IMG/VR virus record: IMGVR_UViG_3300032116_013696
Coordinates: 1-41,898 of that record
Strand: one strand, 5' to 3'
DNA length: 41,898 nt
DNA from: a virus
The position numbers and the translations under genes are program-made. Shown here one piece after another: positions 1 through 6,952 of the stretch. Every line of letters begins with the position of its first letter. The first letter of the stretch is position 1. The notes beneath the pieces were generated by a model. The model did not search any database. It had not been told where the DNA came from and saw only the letters and a list, made by a program, of their open reading frames with translations.

Positions 1-63
1 GACATGATGGAAATGGAAGATGACATGATGGAAATGGATGACGAAATGATGGAAATGGAAAAT
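1..63 (+). repeat. 21-bp tandem repeat, three copies, in the scaffold gene
   Basis: Three 21-base units (1-21, 22-42, 43-63) encode the heptads DMMEMED, DMMEMDD and EMMEMEN. The array begins at the window edge and probably continues upstream. Copies differ by a few bases, some of them changing D to E or N. Confidence 0.8.
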
Positions 64-876
64 GAATTTGACATGGACGGTATTATGGAGTCAATCAAAA
101 AATCTGTTAAACCAAAAGGTGTTGGAATTGGAAAAGGTCCAAAATTTAGCTATGACAAAAAACCTAACATGGGTGGAGGTTTCAATGAAAAAAGAAAAGA
201 AGCTTTTGGAAAAGGAACTAAAGCAATGGGTACAGGTAAAGCTAAATTTGAATACAAAGAAGAAAAAGAGTGGGGTGGTAACAAAGGTGACTACAAGAGA
301 AGTAAAGGTCACAAAGTAGGTGATAAAGATGGTCACTATAAAGACTATGAAAAGAAAGAAACTAAAGAAGCTGTGAGAACTAATAGTTATCCTAGAGCTA
401 ACAAAGTTGGTAACAGAAAAGGTTCTAACCAAAATGTGAATAGACAAGAAATTAGAGTAAGACCTAACACAAGAGTTAACGAAGAAGTTCAATTATTGAA
501 AAATAAAAATGATGAGTACAAAAAAGCACTTGACGTTTTTAGAACTAAATTGAACGAGGTTGCTGTGTTTAACTCAAATTTGGCGTACGCTACTCGTTTG
601 TTTACTGAACACTCAACTACTAAACAAGAAAAAGTTAACATCTTAAGAAGATTTGATAATGTTGAATCTTTGAAAGAATCAAAAAATCTGTACAGAGTTA
701 TTAAAAATGAGTTAAACTCAACTGGCTCTTCATCAGAACAAAAAATAACTGAATCAATTGAAAGAACTGTAAATAGAACTGTTGAAACAGGTTCAGCGGT
801 AAACTTAATTGAATCAAAAACTTATGAAAATCCTCAATTCTTGAGAATGAAGGATTTAATGGGAAAAATAAAATAA
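1..876 (+). CDS. gp22-like prohead core scaffold protein (5' end cut by the window)
   Basis: Probable scaffold that fills the T4-type prohead and is degraded by the head protease during maturation. The frame is open to the first base (GAC before the first ATG at 4), so the protein probably starts upstream. What is visible is 291 codons: a Met/acidic heptad repeat at the N-terminus, a Lys/Gly-rich low-complexity middle (about residues 30-130), and a helical C-terminal part (about 150-270) with an L-Y-A-T-R-L-F ... F-D-N-V ... K-N-L-Y pattern like the C-terminal domain of scaffolds in distant T4-like phages. It sits 30 bases upstream of the major capsid gene, as gene 22 precedes gene 23 in T4. 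The assignment rests on position, charge and coiled-coil character rather than on a catalytic motif. It could instead be the tail of a fused protease-scaffold gene. Confidence 0.7.
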   Translation, partial: DMMEMEDDMMEMDDEMMEMENEFDMDGIMESIKKSVKPKGVGIGKGPKFSYDKKPNMGGGFNEKRKEAFGKGTKAMGTGKAKFEYKEEKEWGGNKGDYKRSKGHKVGDKDGHYKDYEKKETKEAVRTNSYPRANKVGNRKGSNQNVNRQEIRVRPNTRVNEEVQLLKNKNDEYKKALDVFRTKLNEVAVFNSNLAYATRLFTEHSTTKQEKVNILRRFDNVESLKESKNLYRVIKNELNSTGSSSEQKITESIERTVNRTVETGSAVNLIESKTYENPQFLRMKDLMGKIK

Positions 877-906
877 ACATAAACTAAAAATAAAAAACCT
901 AAAAAA

Positions 907-2853
907 ATGGGAGCATTATTAGAATCAGGTCTTGTAGGTAACATCGGGTTGAAACACCTTAAAGTTATCAAAGAAGACACAATTAACAAGTGGGACAAAT
1001 TAGGCTTTTTGGATGGTCTAAAAGGTCACTTAAAAGAAAACGTTGCACAATTATACGAAAACCAAGCATCTTACTTAATCAACGAAGCAACTTCTGACGG
1101 TCAATCAAACGGAGCGTTCGAAACAGTTGTTTTCCCAATCGTAAGAAGAGTTTTCTCTAAATTGTTAGCTAACGACATCGTATCAGTACAAGCAATGAAC
1201 TTACCTATTGGTAAATTGTTCTACTTTGTACCAAGAATCCAAGGATATGCAAACGCATCTTCTGAGTATGCTAACTTATATCCTAACTCGACACCTTCTA
1301 ACAGTACTGCTGGTGGTGACCACTACGCACCTATTGGATCTCCTGAAGCTGTTAACGCAGGATTAAATAACCCTAATCAAGGATACCCTGACAATGATTA
1401 CTATTACAAGAAAGATCTTTATGATTTATTCTATGAAGGTAATGAAGCGTCTTTAGATCCTCCAGGATTATTTGACTACTCTAAAGGTAAATGGACTGCA
1501 GTTACTGCAACTACATCTGTTCAAGCTTGGGCTGGATCAGCATTGGTTGACGCTAACATTGGAGCAGGAGAAATTATACCAGCTGGAAACTATAGAAAAG
1601 TAATCGTTAAACTTTGTGGATTTGCAAGTGCAGGAGCAGGTAAATTAATTGGTCCTGACGGTAACGAAATGGATACAGAATCATTCCTTTCTGACCTTAG
1701 ATTGTACGCAGCTAACGGGTTCTCTGCTAACACAAGTTCACCTTGTAGTGTGACAACAACTACTTACAACGGATCTACAGTATACGCACCTCTATTGTTT
1801 AGAGTTGTAACTCAAATCTATGGTAAAGGTATTGTTAAATACGGAACAAACCAAGGAACTACATTCAGAAATGCAGGTAACAACAATACTGTAGATTACA
1901 CACCTCCAACAGGTAACGGTGGTAACTATAATGACATTTGTGATGCTAACGGATGTATTTGGTTAGAAGTTGACCTTTCTTGTCCTGTATGTGCTGACTG
2001 TGACGCAACATCTTTAGATGGTTACACAGGTACTACAATCGCATCAGGTGGATCAGCTACTTCATTTACTGCATGGTATAGAAGATATGCTAACCTTGAG
2101 TTCGAAGATCAAATTGGTGAGGTTTCTTTTGACCTTGAGTCAGTAACTGTATCTGTTACAGAAAGAAAACTAAGAGCACAATGGTCTCCTGAATTAGCTC
2201 AAGACGTTGCAGCATTCCATAACATCGACGCTGAAGCTGAGTTAACGGCATTGTTATCTGAGCAAGTAGCAGCTGAGATTGACCGTGAAATCTTACGTGA
2301 CTTACGTAAAGGTGCAGCATGGCAATTACGTTGGGATTACAACGGATGGAGAAGAATCAACAACCAAGTATCTTACACTCAAAAAGACTGGAACCAAACT
2401 TTGATTACAGCAATCAACCAATTGTCAGCACAAATCCACAAATCTACTTTGAGAGGTGGTGCTAACTGGATCGTTGTTTCATCTGAGGTTTCTGCTATCT
2501 TTGACGATTTAGAATACTTCCACGTATCTAACGCAGCTCCTGAGCAAGATCAGTACAACATGGGTATTGAGAGAGTTGGTACATTATCTGGTAGATACCA
2601 AGTTTACCGTGATCCTTACTTCCCGCCTAACCAAGTGTTAATCGGTCACAAAGGAACATCATTGTTAGACACAGGTTACATCTACGCACCGTATGTACCT
2701 CTACAATTGACACCTACAATGTACAACCCATTCAACTTTACACCTATTAAAGGTATTATGACACGTTACGCTAAGAAAATGGTTAACAACCGTTTCTACG
2801 GACGTATCACAGTTGATGGAGTTAGAACATTCGACTTGAGAGAATTGAGATAA
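907..2853 (+). CDS. Major capsid protein, T4 gp23-like
   Basis: Forms the hexameric head shell. The N-terminal region has the gp23-family pattern: a D-x-I-x-x-W-x-x-L-G-F-L-x-G-L helix (about 24-39), then FPIVRRVFSKLLAND and IVSVQAMNLPIGKLFYF (about 76-107). At residues 57-61 the sequence LINE-A fits the T4 prohead protease rule (L/I-x-E before the cut), so the mature chain may begin at Ala61; T4 gp23 is cut after Glu65. At 648 residues it is longer than T4 gp23 (521). The extra length lies in the middle (about 115-395), where a Gly/Asn/Thr-rich insertion carries Cys345, 350, 359, 362 and 365. The C-terminal third (about 400-648) is the conserved core. The leader is A-rich with no Shine-Dalgarno. 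A terminator hairpin follows 20 bases after the stop. Confidence 0.93.
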   Translation: MGALLESGLVGNIGLKHLKVIKEDTINKWDKLGFLDGLKGHLKENVAQLYENQASYLINEATSDGQSNGAFETVVFPIVRRVFSKLLANDIVSVQAMNLPIGKLFYFVPRIQGYANASSEYANLYPNSTPSNSTAGGDHYAPIGSPEAVNAGLNNPNQGYPDNDYYYKKDLYDLFYEGNEASLDPPGLFDYSKGKWTAVTATTSVQAWAGSALVDANIGAGEIIPAGNYRKVIVKLCGFASAGAGKLIGPDGNEMDTESFLSDLRLYAANGFSANTSSPCSVTTTTYNGSTVYAPLLFRVVTQIYGKGIVKYGTNQGTTFRNAGNNNTVDYTPPTGNGGNYNDICDANGCIWLEVDLSCPVCADCDATSLDGYTGTTIASGGSATSFTAWYRRYANLEFEDQIGEVSFDLESVTVSVTERKLRAQWSPELAQDVAAFHNIDAEAELTALLSEQVAAEIDREILRDLRKGAAWQLRWDYNGWRRINNQVSYTQKDWNQTLITAINQLSAQIHKSTLRGGANWIVVSSEVSAIFDDLEYFHVSNAAPEQDQYNMGIERVGTLSGRYQVYRDPYFPPNQVLIGHKGTSLLDTGYIYAPYVPLQLTPTMYNPFNFTPIKGIMTRYAKKMVNNRFYGRITVDGVRTFDLRELR

Positions 2854-2872
2854 TCAATTAAAACCGAATAAG

Positions 2873-2901
2873 AAAAAGGTCAGAGAAATCTGACCTTTTT
2901 T
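2873..2901. terminator. Bidirectional rho-independent terminator
   Basis: An 11-bp perfect stem (2873-2883 with 2890-2900) and 6-base loop, with a T run on the plus strand (2896-2901) and an A run at 2873-2877 that gives U residues on the minus strand. It ends the capsid transcript and can also end the convergent gene whose stop codon (2902-2900) overlaps the stem. Confidence 0.85.
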
Positions 2902-3109
2902 ATTTTATTAAAGTTCTAATAGATTTAGAGATTACTTCAGATTCACCAATTGTAAACACACCCTTAGAGTGTGCTGATTTAACAGATTCAATTAAATAAT
3001 AAAGTGCGTGTTCTTTATCCATCGTACTTAATATAAGTTCTAAATGATCTTCACTTAACAAGTTAATAGACCCAAATAAATTACCATAGATTTTGTTTTC
3101 TTCTTCCAT
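2900..3109 (-). CDS. Small conserved-looking hypothetical protein
   Basis: A 69-residue acidic protein; I do not recognise a named family. It reads as two or three helices: a leucine-rich stretch (NLLSEDHLELILSTMDKE) and a C-terminal helix ending SEVISKSIRTLIK. I chose ATG at 3109 over an in-frame TTG two codons upstream. A late-promoter box (TATAAATA) lies 15 bases before this ATG. The gene converges on the capsid gene and its stop lies inside the shared terminator. No signal peptide or membrane segment is visible. Its position suggests late expression, perhaps as a minor virion or assembly factor, but this is a guess. Confidence 0.65.
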   Translation of the reverse strand: MEEENKIYGNLFGSINLLSEDHLELILSTMDKEHALYYLIESVKSAHSKGVFTIGESEVISKSIRTLIK

Positions 3110-3124
3110 ATTCAAAAAGTGAGA

Positions 3125-3132
3125 TATTTATA
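3125..3132 (-). promoter_or_regulatory. T4-type late promoter box TATAAATA
   Basis: Exact TATAAATA on the minus strand, 15 bases upstream of the ATG at 3109, inside a short divergent intergenic gap. T4 late promoters consist of just this octamer, recognised through gp55, and a gp55-like protein is encoded at 11030-11773. AT-rich sequence makes chance matches possible. Confidence 0.45.
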
Positions 3133-3143
3133 ATTATAATAAA

Positions 3144-4088
3144 ATGGATAGACTAAATCAAATAATTAAAAAAGTTATTAAAGAAGCCACTTCACAAAGA
3201 GGAGGTGCTGCAGGTGCGTATGTCACACCAGTACAACCAGGTTTCAGACCTTTTAATGATGATAGTTTAGCACCATTTAATGTACCTGTTTCTAAATACG
3301 ATAGTCCATTAGTCCAATATGATAGTTTAGACCATAAAATGGATTTGAGAAGGGATCAAATAGTGAAATTAGAAAAAGAGGCAAATAAAATAACTAATTT
3401 TATAAAAAAACATCCCGATTTGGCAACAGGAGATGATGATGGTGGGGTTATTAATCAATATATGTACGATCACAAAATACCTAAAGGGGATAGCCCGATG
3501 AGACCATTTACAAATAAAGTAAAATTCAATGAATGGGTTGATTTATCTTATGATAATTTATTGAACGAAATTAGTTCCACTGTTACAGCTGGACCATATA
3601 ATGCTCCATTAGAAATTGGAAGTTTGGAGTGGAAAAAAAATGAATTAGATCCATTTACTGTAAAAGTACCAACAGATTTTAATAAAAAATCATTGAAAAA
3701 TACCTTGAAAAATAATATTAAAAGAAATGTTGGTGTTTGGGAAAAAAATAAAGATGGTTCTTATAAAAGAGATATTGATTATCCTGAAACAATTAATGAA
3801 GACTTAGCTGTTTGGTTTGGTAAAAAGAAGAAACCTAAGGGATCTTCTCAACCAAAAGGTCCTTGGGTTAATATTTGTAGAAAAGTCGACGGAAAACACC
3901 CTCCCTGTGGACGACACGACACTTCTAAAGGTTCATACCCAAAATGTCGTGCCGCAGGAGTTGCCGGTAAAATGTCAGATTCGGCTAAAAGAGCCGCTTG
4001 TCAACAAAAAAGAGCCGCGGAGAAAAAAGACACTCAAACGGGTAAAGGACAAAAACCTGTTATGACTTCTTACAAACCAAGAAAATAA
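3144..4088 (+). CDS. Putative internal head protein with capsid-targeting-like N-terminus and DUF5872-like C-terminus
   Basis: A 314-residue basic protein. The first 15 residues form an amphipathic helix ending V-I-K-E-A; this looks like the T4 capsid-targeting sequence, whose members are cut after I/L-x-E by the prohead protease, here predicted after Glu14. The middle is Pro/Asp-rich (about 25-65), then helical. The C-terminal 80 residues contain W-V-N-I-C-R, C-G-R, Y-P-K-C-R and A-A-C-Q-Q-K-R with many Lys, resembling the small basic Cys-containing phage/viral domain called DUF5872. I infer a protein packaged in the head with DNA. The gene meets the next, oppositely oriented gene with no base between the stops. 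The function of the C-terminal domain is unknown. Confidence 0.65.
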   Translation: MDRLNQIIKKVIKEATSQRGGAAGAYVTPVQPGFRPFNDDSLAPFNVPVSKYDSPLVQYDSLDHKMDLRRDQIVKLEKEANKITNFIKKHPDLATGDDDGGVINQYMYDHKIPKGDSPMRPFTNKVKFNEWVDLSYDNLLNEISSTVTAGPYNAPLEIGSLEWKKNELDPFTVKVPTDFNKKSLKNTLKNNIKRNVGVWEKNKDGSYKRDIDYPETINEDLAVWFGKKKKPKGSSQPKGPWVNICRKVDGKHPPCGRHDTSKGSYPKCRAAGVAGKMSDSAKRAACQQKRAAEKKDTQTGKGQKPVMTSYKPRK

Positions 4089-4502
4089 CTATTGTTCAGA
4101 TATTTTATTGTAAACCTTAACTAAAGAATTTTTAATATTTGATTTTACTTCAGCTTCAGTTAGGTTTCTTCTTTTTTCAGTTTCAGTATCGTATAAGTAG
4201 GTAACACGTTCAAAATCTCTACTACTCATTTTTACATCATAATGAAATACGTGATTAGTAATCTCAACTCTTCCAAAATCAATAAGGACGAAAAGACCTA
4301 ATTCTTCATTTATAATGTACCTTTTGTTAGACATAGGTGCAATCATAAAATCAGATTTTTTATGTGATATCATTTTCACAACAATCTTGAATGCGGTTTT
4401 TTCATAAGGTTCTATTTCTTCATGAGTTGGCATAGATTTTCTCATTCTTTTTGCCATTTTGACCTTAAATCTTTTGTAGAGTCTTTTAAAAAAGTTTTTC
4501 AT
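4089..4502 (-). CDS. Hypothetical protein with basic N-terminus
   Basis: A 137-residue protein not assigned to a family. The first 25 residues are strongly basic (Lys/Arg with Phe), followed by what looks like an alpha/beta domain: a beta-rich centre (F-M-I-A-P-M, Y-I-I-N-E-E-L-G-L-F-V-L-I-D-F-G) and a C-terminal helix with the T-E-A-E-V-K-S-N-I-K-N-S-L pattern. No membrane span or catalytic motif is evident. ATG at 4502 is preceded by an AT-rich leader (TATATATTT about 20 bases upstream) without a Shine-Dalgarno. It is convergent with, and directly abuts, the putative internal protein gene. Confidence 0.6.
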   Translation of the reverse strand: MKNFFKRLYKRFKVKMAKRMRKSMPTHEEIEPYEKTAFKIVVKMISHKKSDFMIAPMSNKRYIINEELGLFVLIDFGRVEITNHVFHYDVKMSSRDFERVTYLYDTETEKRRNLTEAEVKSNIKNSLVKVYNKISEQ

Positions 4503-4574
4503 AGTTAGTGTTTATGTTTCTAACTACAAATATATAAAAAAAATATTGATTAACAAAAAGGAAGTTAAAAAAAT

Positions 4575-5048
4575 TTAACAATATGCTCCTGAGCATCTCT
4601 TTTTACCGTCCAATCCAGGTTTGGTCCCTTTACATACCTGAACTGCGTATCCGTTGGCGTACGCCGAAGGGTAAACGTCAAACTTAGCTTTAGCTGCTGA
4701 TTTACCTCTAGCACAAAGTTTCGTTCCTGTTTTTTTTCTACCTTCCATCATCACATTATCTTTCATCTCAGCATCAAATTCAGAATTTGTTTCATTCATT
4801 AAAAAATCAAAAACTTGATCTAAATTGTTTTTTGCCTCGGCAATATGATCCTGAGCCCAATCATGACCTTGATCTAATATTTCCTCGATCATATTATGAT
4901 CGATTTCCAAAAGAAGATCACATTGTCTTTTCATTTGTTCCAAATTTGAAAAGAACATATATCTTGAAGATTCCATTTCTTGTTTTGATGGTTTATCTCC
5001 TATATTTTCTTGAATAACTTTTCTGATGATTTTATCTAAAACATTCAT
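4575..5048 (-). CDS. Putative second internal head protein with capsid-targeting-like N-terminus
   Basis: A 157-residue protein starting at ATG 5048, two bases after the stop of the upstream gene (a TTG two codons earlier is less likely). Residues 1-14 (MNVLDKIIRKVIQE) match the N-terminus of the 3144-4088 product in spacing and chemistry and end in I-Q-E, again a T4 prohead-protease-like site after Glu14. Residues about 25-100 are acidic and helical. The C-terminal 55 residues are basic with four Cys and a K-L-C-A-R-G-K-S-A-A-K-x-K-F ... Y-P-S-A-Y-A-N-G-Y-A pattern that I know from many marine phage proteins of unknown role. I infer a late protein packed into the head and perhaps ejected with DNA. 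Confidence 0.65.
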   Translation of the reverse strand: MNVLDKIIRKVIQENIGDKPSKQEMESSRYMFFSNLEQMKRQCDLLLEIDHNMIEEILDQGHDWAQDHIAEAKNNLDQVFDFLMNETNSEFDAEMKDNVMMEGRKKTGTKLCARGKSAAKAKFDVYPSAYANGYAVQVCKGTKPGLDGKKRCSGAYC

Positions 5049-5050
5049 AA

Positions 5051-5440
5051 TCAAGCGTATAATCCGTTCATTCCTCCTAATTCAACCGCATTTGCTTGAA
5101 CAACTACTTGTCCATTTAAACCTGTCCATGTAGGATGAGGGGTTGATACTGAATTAACAGTCGAACCTGTACCACAAGGGCAACATATAACACAAGCTTC
5201 ATATGGTGTTCCTGCAGTAAAAAACTCAAGTGTTGCGTTTAAACATTCTCCACATCCATCATAAAGGGTTACTGCAGAATAGTTTGGAACCCCAGCAGCT
5301 GCCGCAACAACTGTACCACATATAATTTGTCCATTAGCACCACTGAAAGCCCAAGTTTCACCGGCATTTAGAGTTTCTTCTCCCGATTCACCAAGAACGT
5401 ATTGTTCATCAGTACATAAAAGTATTTGAAATGTTGACAT
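5051..5440 (-). CDS. Small cysteine-containing virion-like protein, function unknown
   Basis: A 129-residue, mostly beta-type, Gly/Ala/Thr-rich protein with no charged low-complexity region, a D-G-C-G-E-C pair and a C-V-I-C-C-P-C-G cluster (six of the seven cysteines lie in these two groups; the seventh and an I-I-C-G lie nearer the N-terminus). The composition resembles small phage appendage or decoration proteins, but I cannot name it. ATG at 5440 follows a palindromic TATTTATAAATA box by exactly 8 bases, the same arrangement as the gene upstream. It is followed two bases later by the putative internal protein gene. Late virion role is inferred from context. Confidence 0.65.
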   Translation of the reverse strand: MSTFQILLCTDEQYVLGESGEETLNAGETWAFSGANGQIICGTVVAAAAGVPNYSAVTLYDGCGECLNATLEFFTAGTPYEACVICCPCGTGSTVNSVSTPHPTWTGLNGQVVVQANAVELGGMNGLYA

Positions 5441-5448
5441 GTCTTTTT

Positions 5449-5456
5449 TATTTATA
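5449..5456 (-). promoter_or_regulatory. Late promoter box TATAAATA within a TATTTATAAATA palindrome
   Basis: The 12-base palindrome at 5449-5460 contains TATAAATA on both strands. The minus-strand copy ends 8 bases before the ATG at 5440, within a 25-base intergenic gap. If used as in T4, transcription would start almost at the ATG. Confidence 0.5.
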
Positions 5457-5465
5457 AATACTTCT

Positions 5466-6932
5466 TTATTCTACTTTCTCATTTACGATTTGGAAATTTA
5501 TTTGTTGTTTGTAAACATTAACCTGTCCAGATGTTGTAACTTTCAGATCGACAAAATATTCATTAGGTATTTTATCTCTCATATCAAAAATAAAATAGTA
5601 TTCATTAGGTGTCCTATTTAAGTTAGTCCAATCCTGAACTATAACTTCAGTTTGACCTTCTCTAACATAAACTCTGTATTGTCCATCGACATTTGGAAGC
5701 TGTTTATTTGTTGTATATGCCTGTTTAATAATGACACCAACTTTTCTAATTTCAGAGTTTAAAATCTTTTCGTTTTGTTTCAATCCATAATAAGTAAACC
5801 CATATTGTGCGGGATCGTTTGTATTTGTACCAATTTGTACAGATCTTTTAGTTGGGTAGATAGTAAATTCATTTATCTCATTTGGTAATGAAAAACCATT
5901 TAATTTTATATTTGACCAAGTATCTGTAAATAAACATGGGGTCTTGTATCCTATAAGGGGTGGTATTGTTATTTCATAAACCCCTTTAGTTCTTTGACAA
6001 GATGGTAAATTAATTAACCCTGTAACAGGTGTTCCTGAAGAATCTGAAATTGTCACTAATGGTGGAGTATCTAAATTTTTAAAATCACCATCTTCATAAA
6101 CATATAGATATAATTTGTTTACAGTTCCTAATGTAAAATTATTTCTATCATCTTCGATTAGATCATTATATGTTGTTTGAAGGTATGGTTCATAAAATGT
6201 TTGTGTATGTCTTGTAAAGAAACCTACAGAATAAGCACCTGTGGTACCCATCAAATTCTCAACTTCAGGTAAATAAGCAATACCCCAACCTGATGGATTC
6301 ACAATCCCCCCAATTAATAAATCATTTATTTCGTCGGTCATATCAAATTCAATATCTTCATTACCAAATTCAAAATGTTGTATATCTACTATCGTTAATC
6401 CTGAAAATGGCATTGGTCCCAAGTTCATATTATTGTAGATTCCTGCTTGTTCCCAATTATCAATAGTTGTTGTTTGATACCAATTTGACGGTCTATTTGA
6501 ATAAGCCCTATTAGGACCTAATCCATCAGGAATATCGTAAAAATCGTAACCAACACCCTCATCCCAATATTGTGGTTGATTAGGGTCTAAATCTCTTGGG
6601 GGTATTCTAAATAAAATTAAATCAAATGATGTTGCTCTTAGACTACCATCAGGCATAGATGTATTTAATAAATCTTCACTAAATGAAGAAGTGTTAGTCA
6701 TTTTAAGTATATGTCTCATGTTATCAGTACATCCAGTTGAAATTACTCCTGACGCTAATTTCTCTCTTAAAAGAGTTAGATCCAAGTCAAAAATGAAACG
6801 AGAATATCCTATAGGATTTACTAAACCACCATCTCCGTAGTATAGTTGCATAACAGGATTTCTTCCCGTGTTTACATAACTATTAAAAACTATAGTATTG
6901 TTTCTATTGAAATAAGAATTATTAATTGACAT
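5466..6932 (-). CDS. Probable virion structural protein, function unknown
   Basis: A 488-residue protein rich in Asn, Tyr, Thr and Pro, with alternating hydrophobic beta-strand patterns throughout and no transmembrane helix. The N-terminal half (about 1-270) has strands with Y-x-D-G-G, S-R-F-I-F-D-L-D-L and F-D-M-T-D-E-I-N patterns reminiscent of beta-sandwich carbohydrate- or appendage-type modules. The C-terminal half has an Ig-like look (F-x-I-Y-P-T-K-R, Y-R-V-Y-V-R-E-G-Q-T, F-x-V-D-L-K-V-T-T-S-G). I do not recognise a named T4 counterpart. The gene has its own palindromic TATAAATA box 8 bases before its ATG and lies downstream of a putative OB-fold baseplate gene, so a tail or baseplate appendage role is my best inference. 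Confidence 0.65.
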   Translation of the reverse strand: MSINNSYFNRNNTIVFNSYVNTGRNPVMQLYYGDGGLVNPIGYSRFIFDLDLTLLREKLASGVISTGCTDNMRHILKMTNTSSFSEDLLNTSMPDGSLRATSFDLILFRIPPRDLDPNQPQYWDEGVGYDFYDIPDGLGPNRAYSNRPSNWYQTTTIDNWEQAGIYNNMNLGPMPFSGLTIVDIQHFEFGNEDIEFDMTDEINDLLIGGIVNPSGWGIAYLPEVENLMGTTGAYSVGFFTRHTQTFYEPYLQTTYNDLIEDDRNNFTLGTVNKLYLYVYEDGDFKNLDTPPLVTISDSSGTPVTGLINLPSCQRTKGVYEITIPPLIGYKTPCLFTDTWSNIKLNGFSLPNEINEFTIYPTKRSVQIGTNTNDPAQYGFTYYGLKQNEKILNSEIRKVGVIIKQAYTTNKQLPNVDGQYRVYVREGQTEVIVQDWTNLNRTPNEYYFIFDMRDKIPNEYFVDLKVTTSGQVNVYKQQINFQIVNEKVE

Positions 6933-6940
6933 TTATCTTT

Positions 6941-6948
6941 TATTTATA
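6941..6948 (-). promoter_or_regulatory. Late promoter box TATAAATA within a TATTTATAAATA palindrome
   Basis: Palindrome at 6941-6952 fills the gap between the stop at 6953 and the ATG at 6932. The minus-strand TATAAATA ends 8 bases before the ATG, the same spacing as at 5449-5456. Confidence 0.5.
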
Positions 6949-6952
6949 AATA

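Noticed and set aside
91-492. Minus-strand frame opposite the scaffold gene
   Set aside because: Phe/Ser/Val-rich shadow of a Lys/Glu/Asn-rich gene; no coding evidence.
4583-4596. ATGCTC-CT-GAGCAT palindrome
   Set aside because: It lies in the last codons of a gene with a 2-base loop and no T run; not a terminator.
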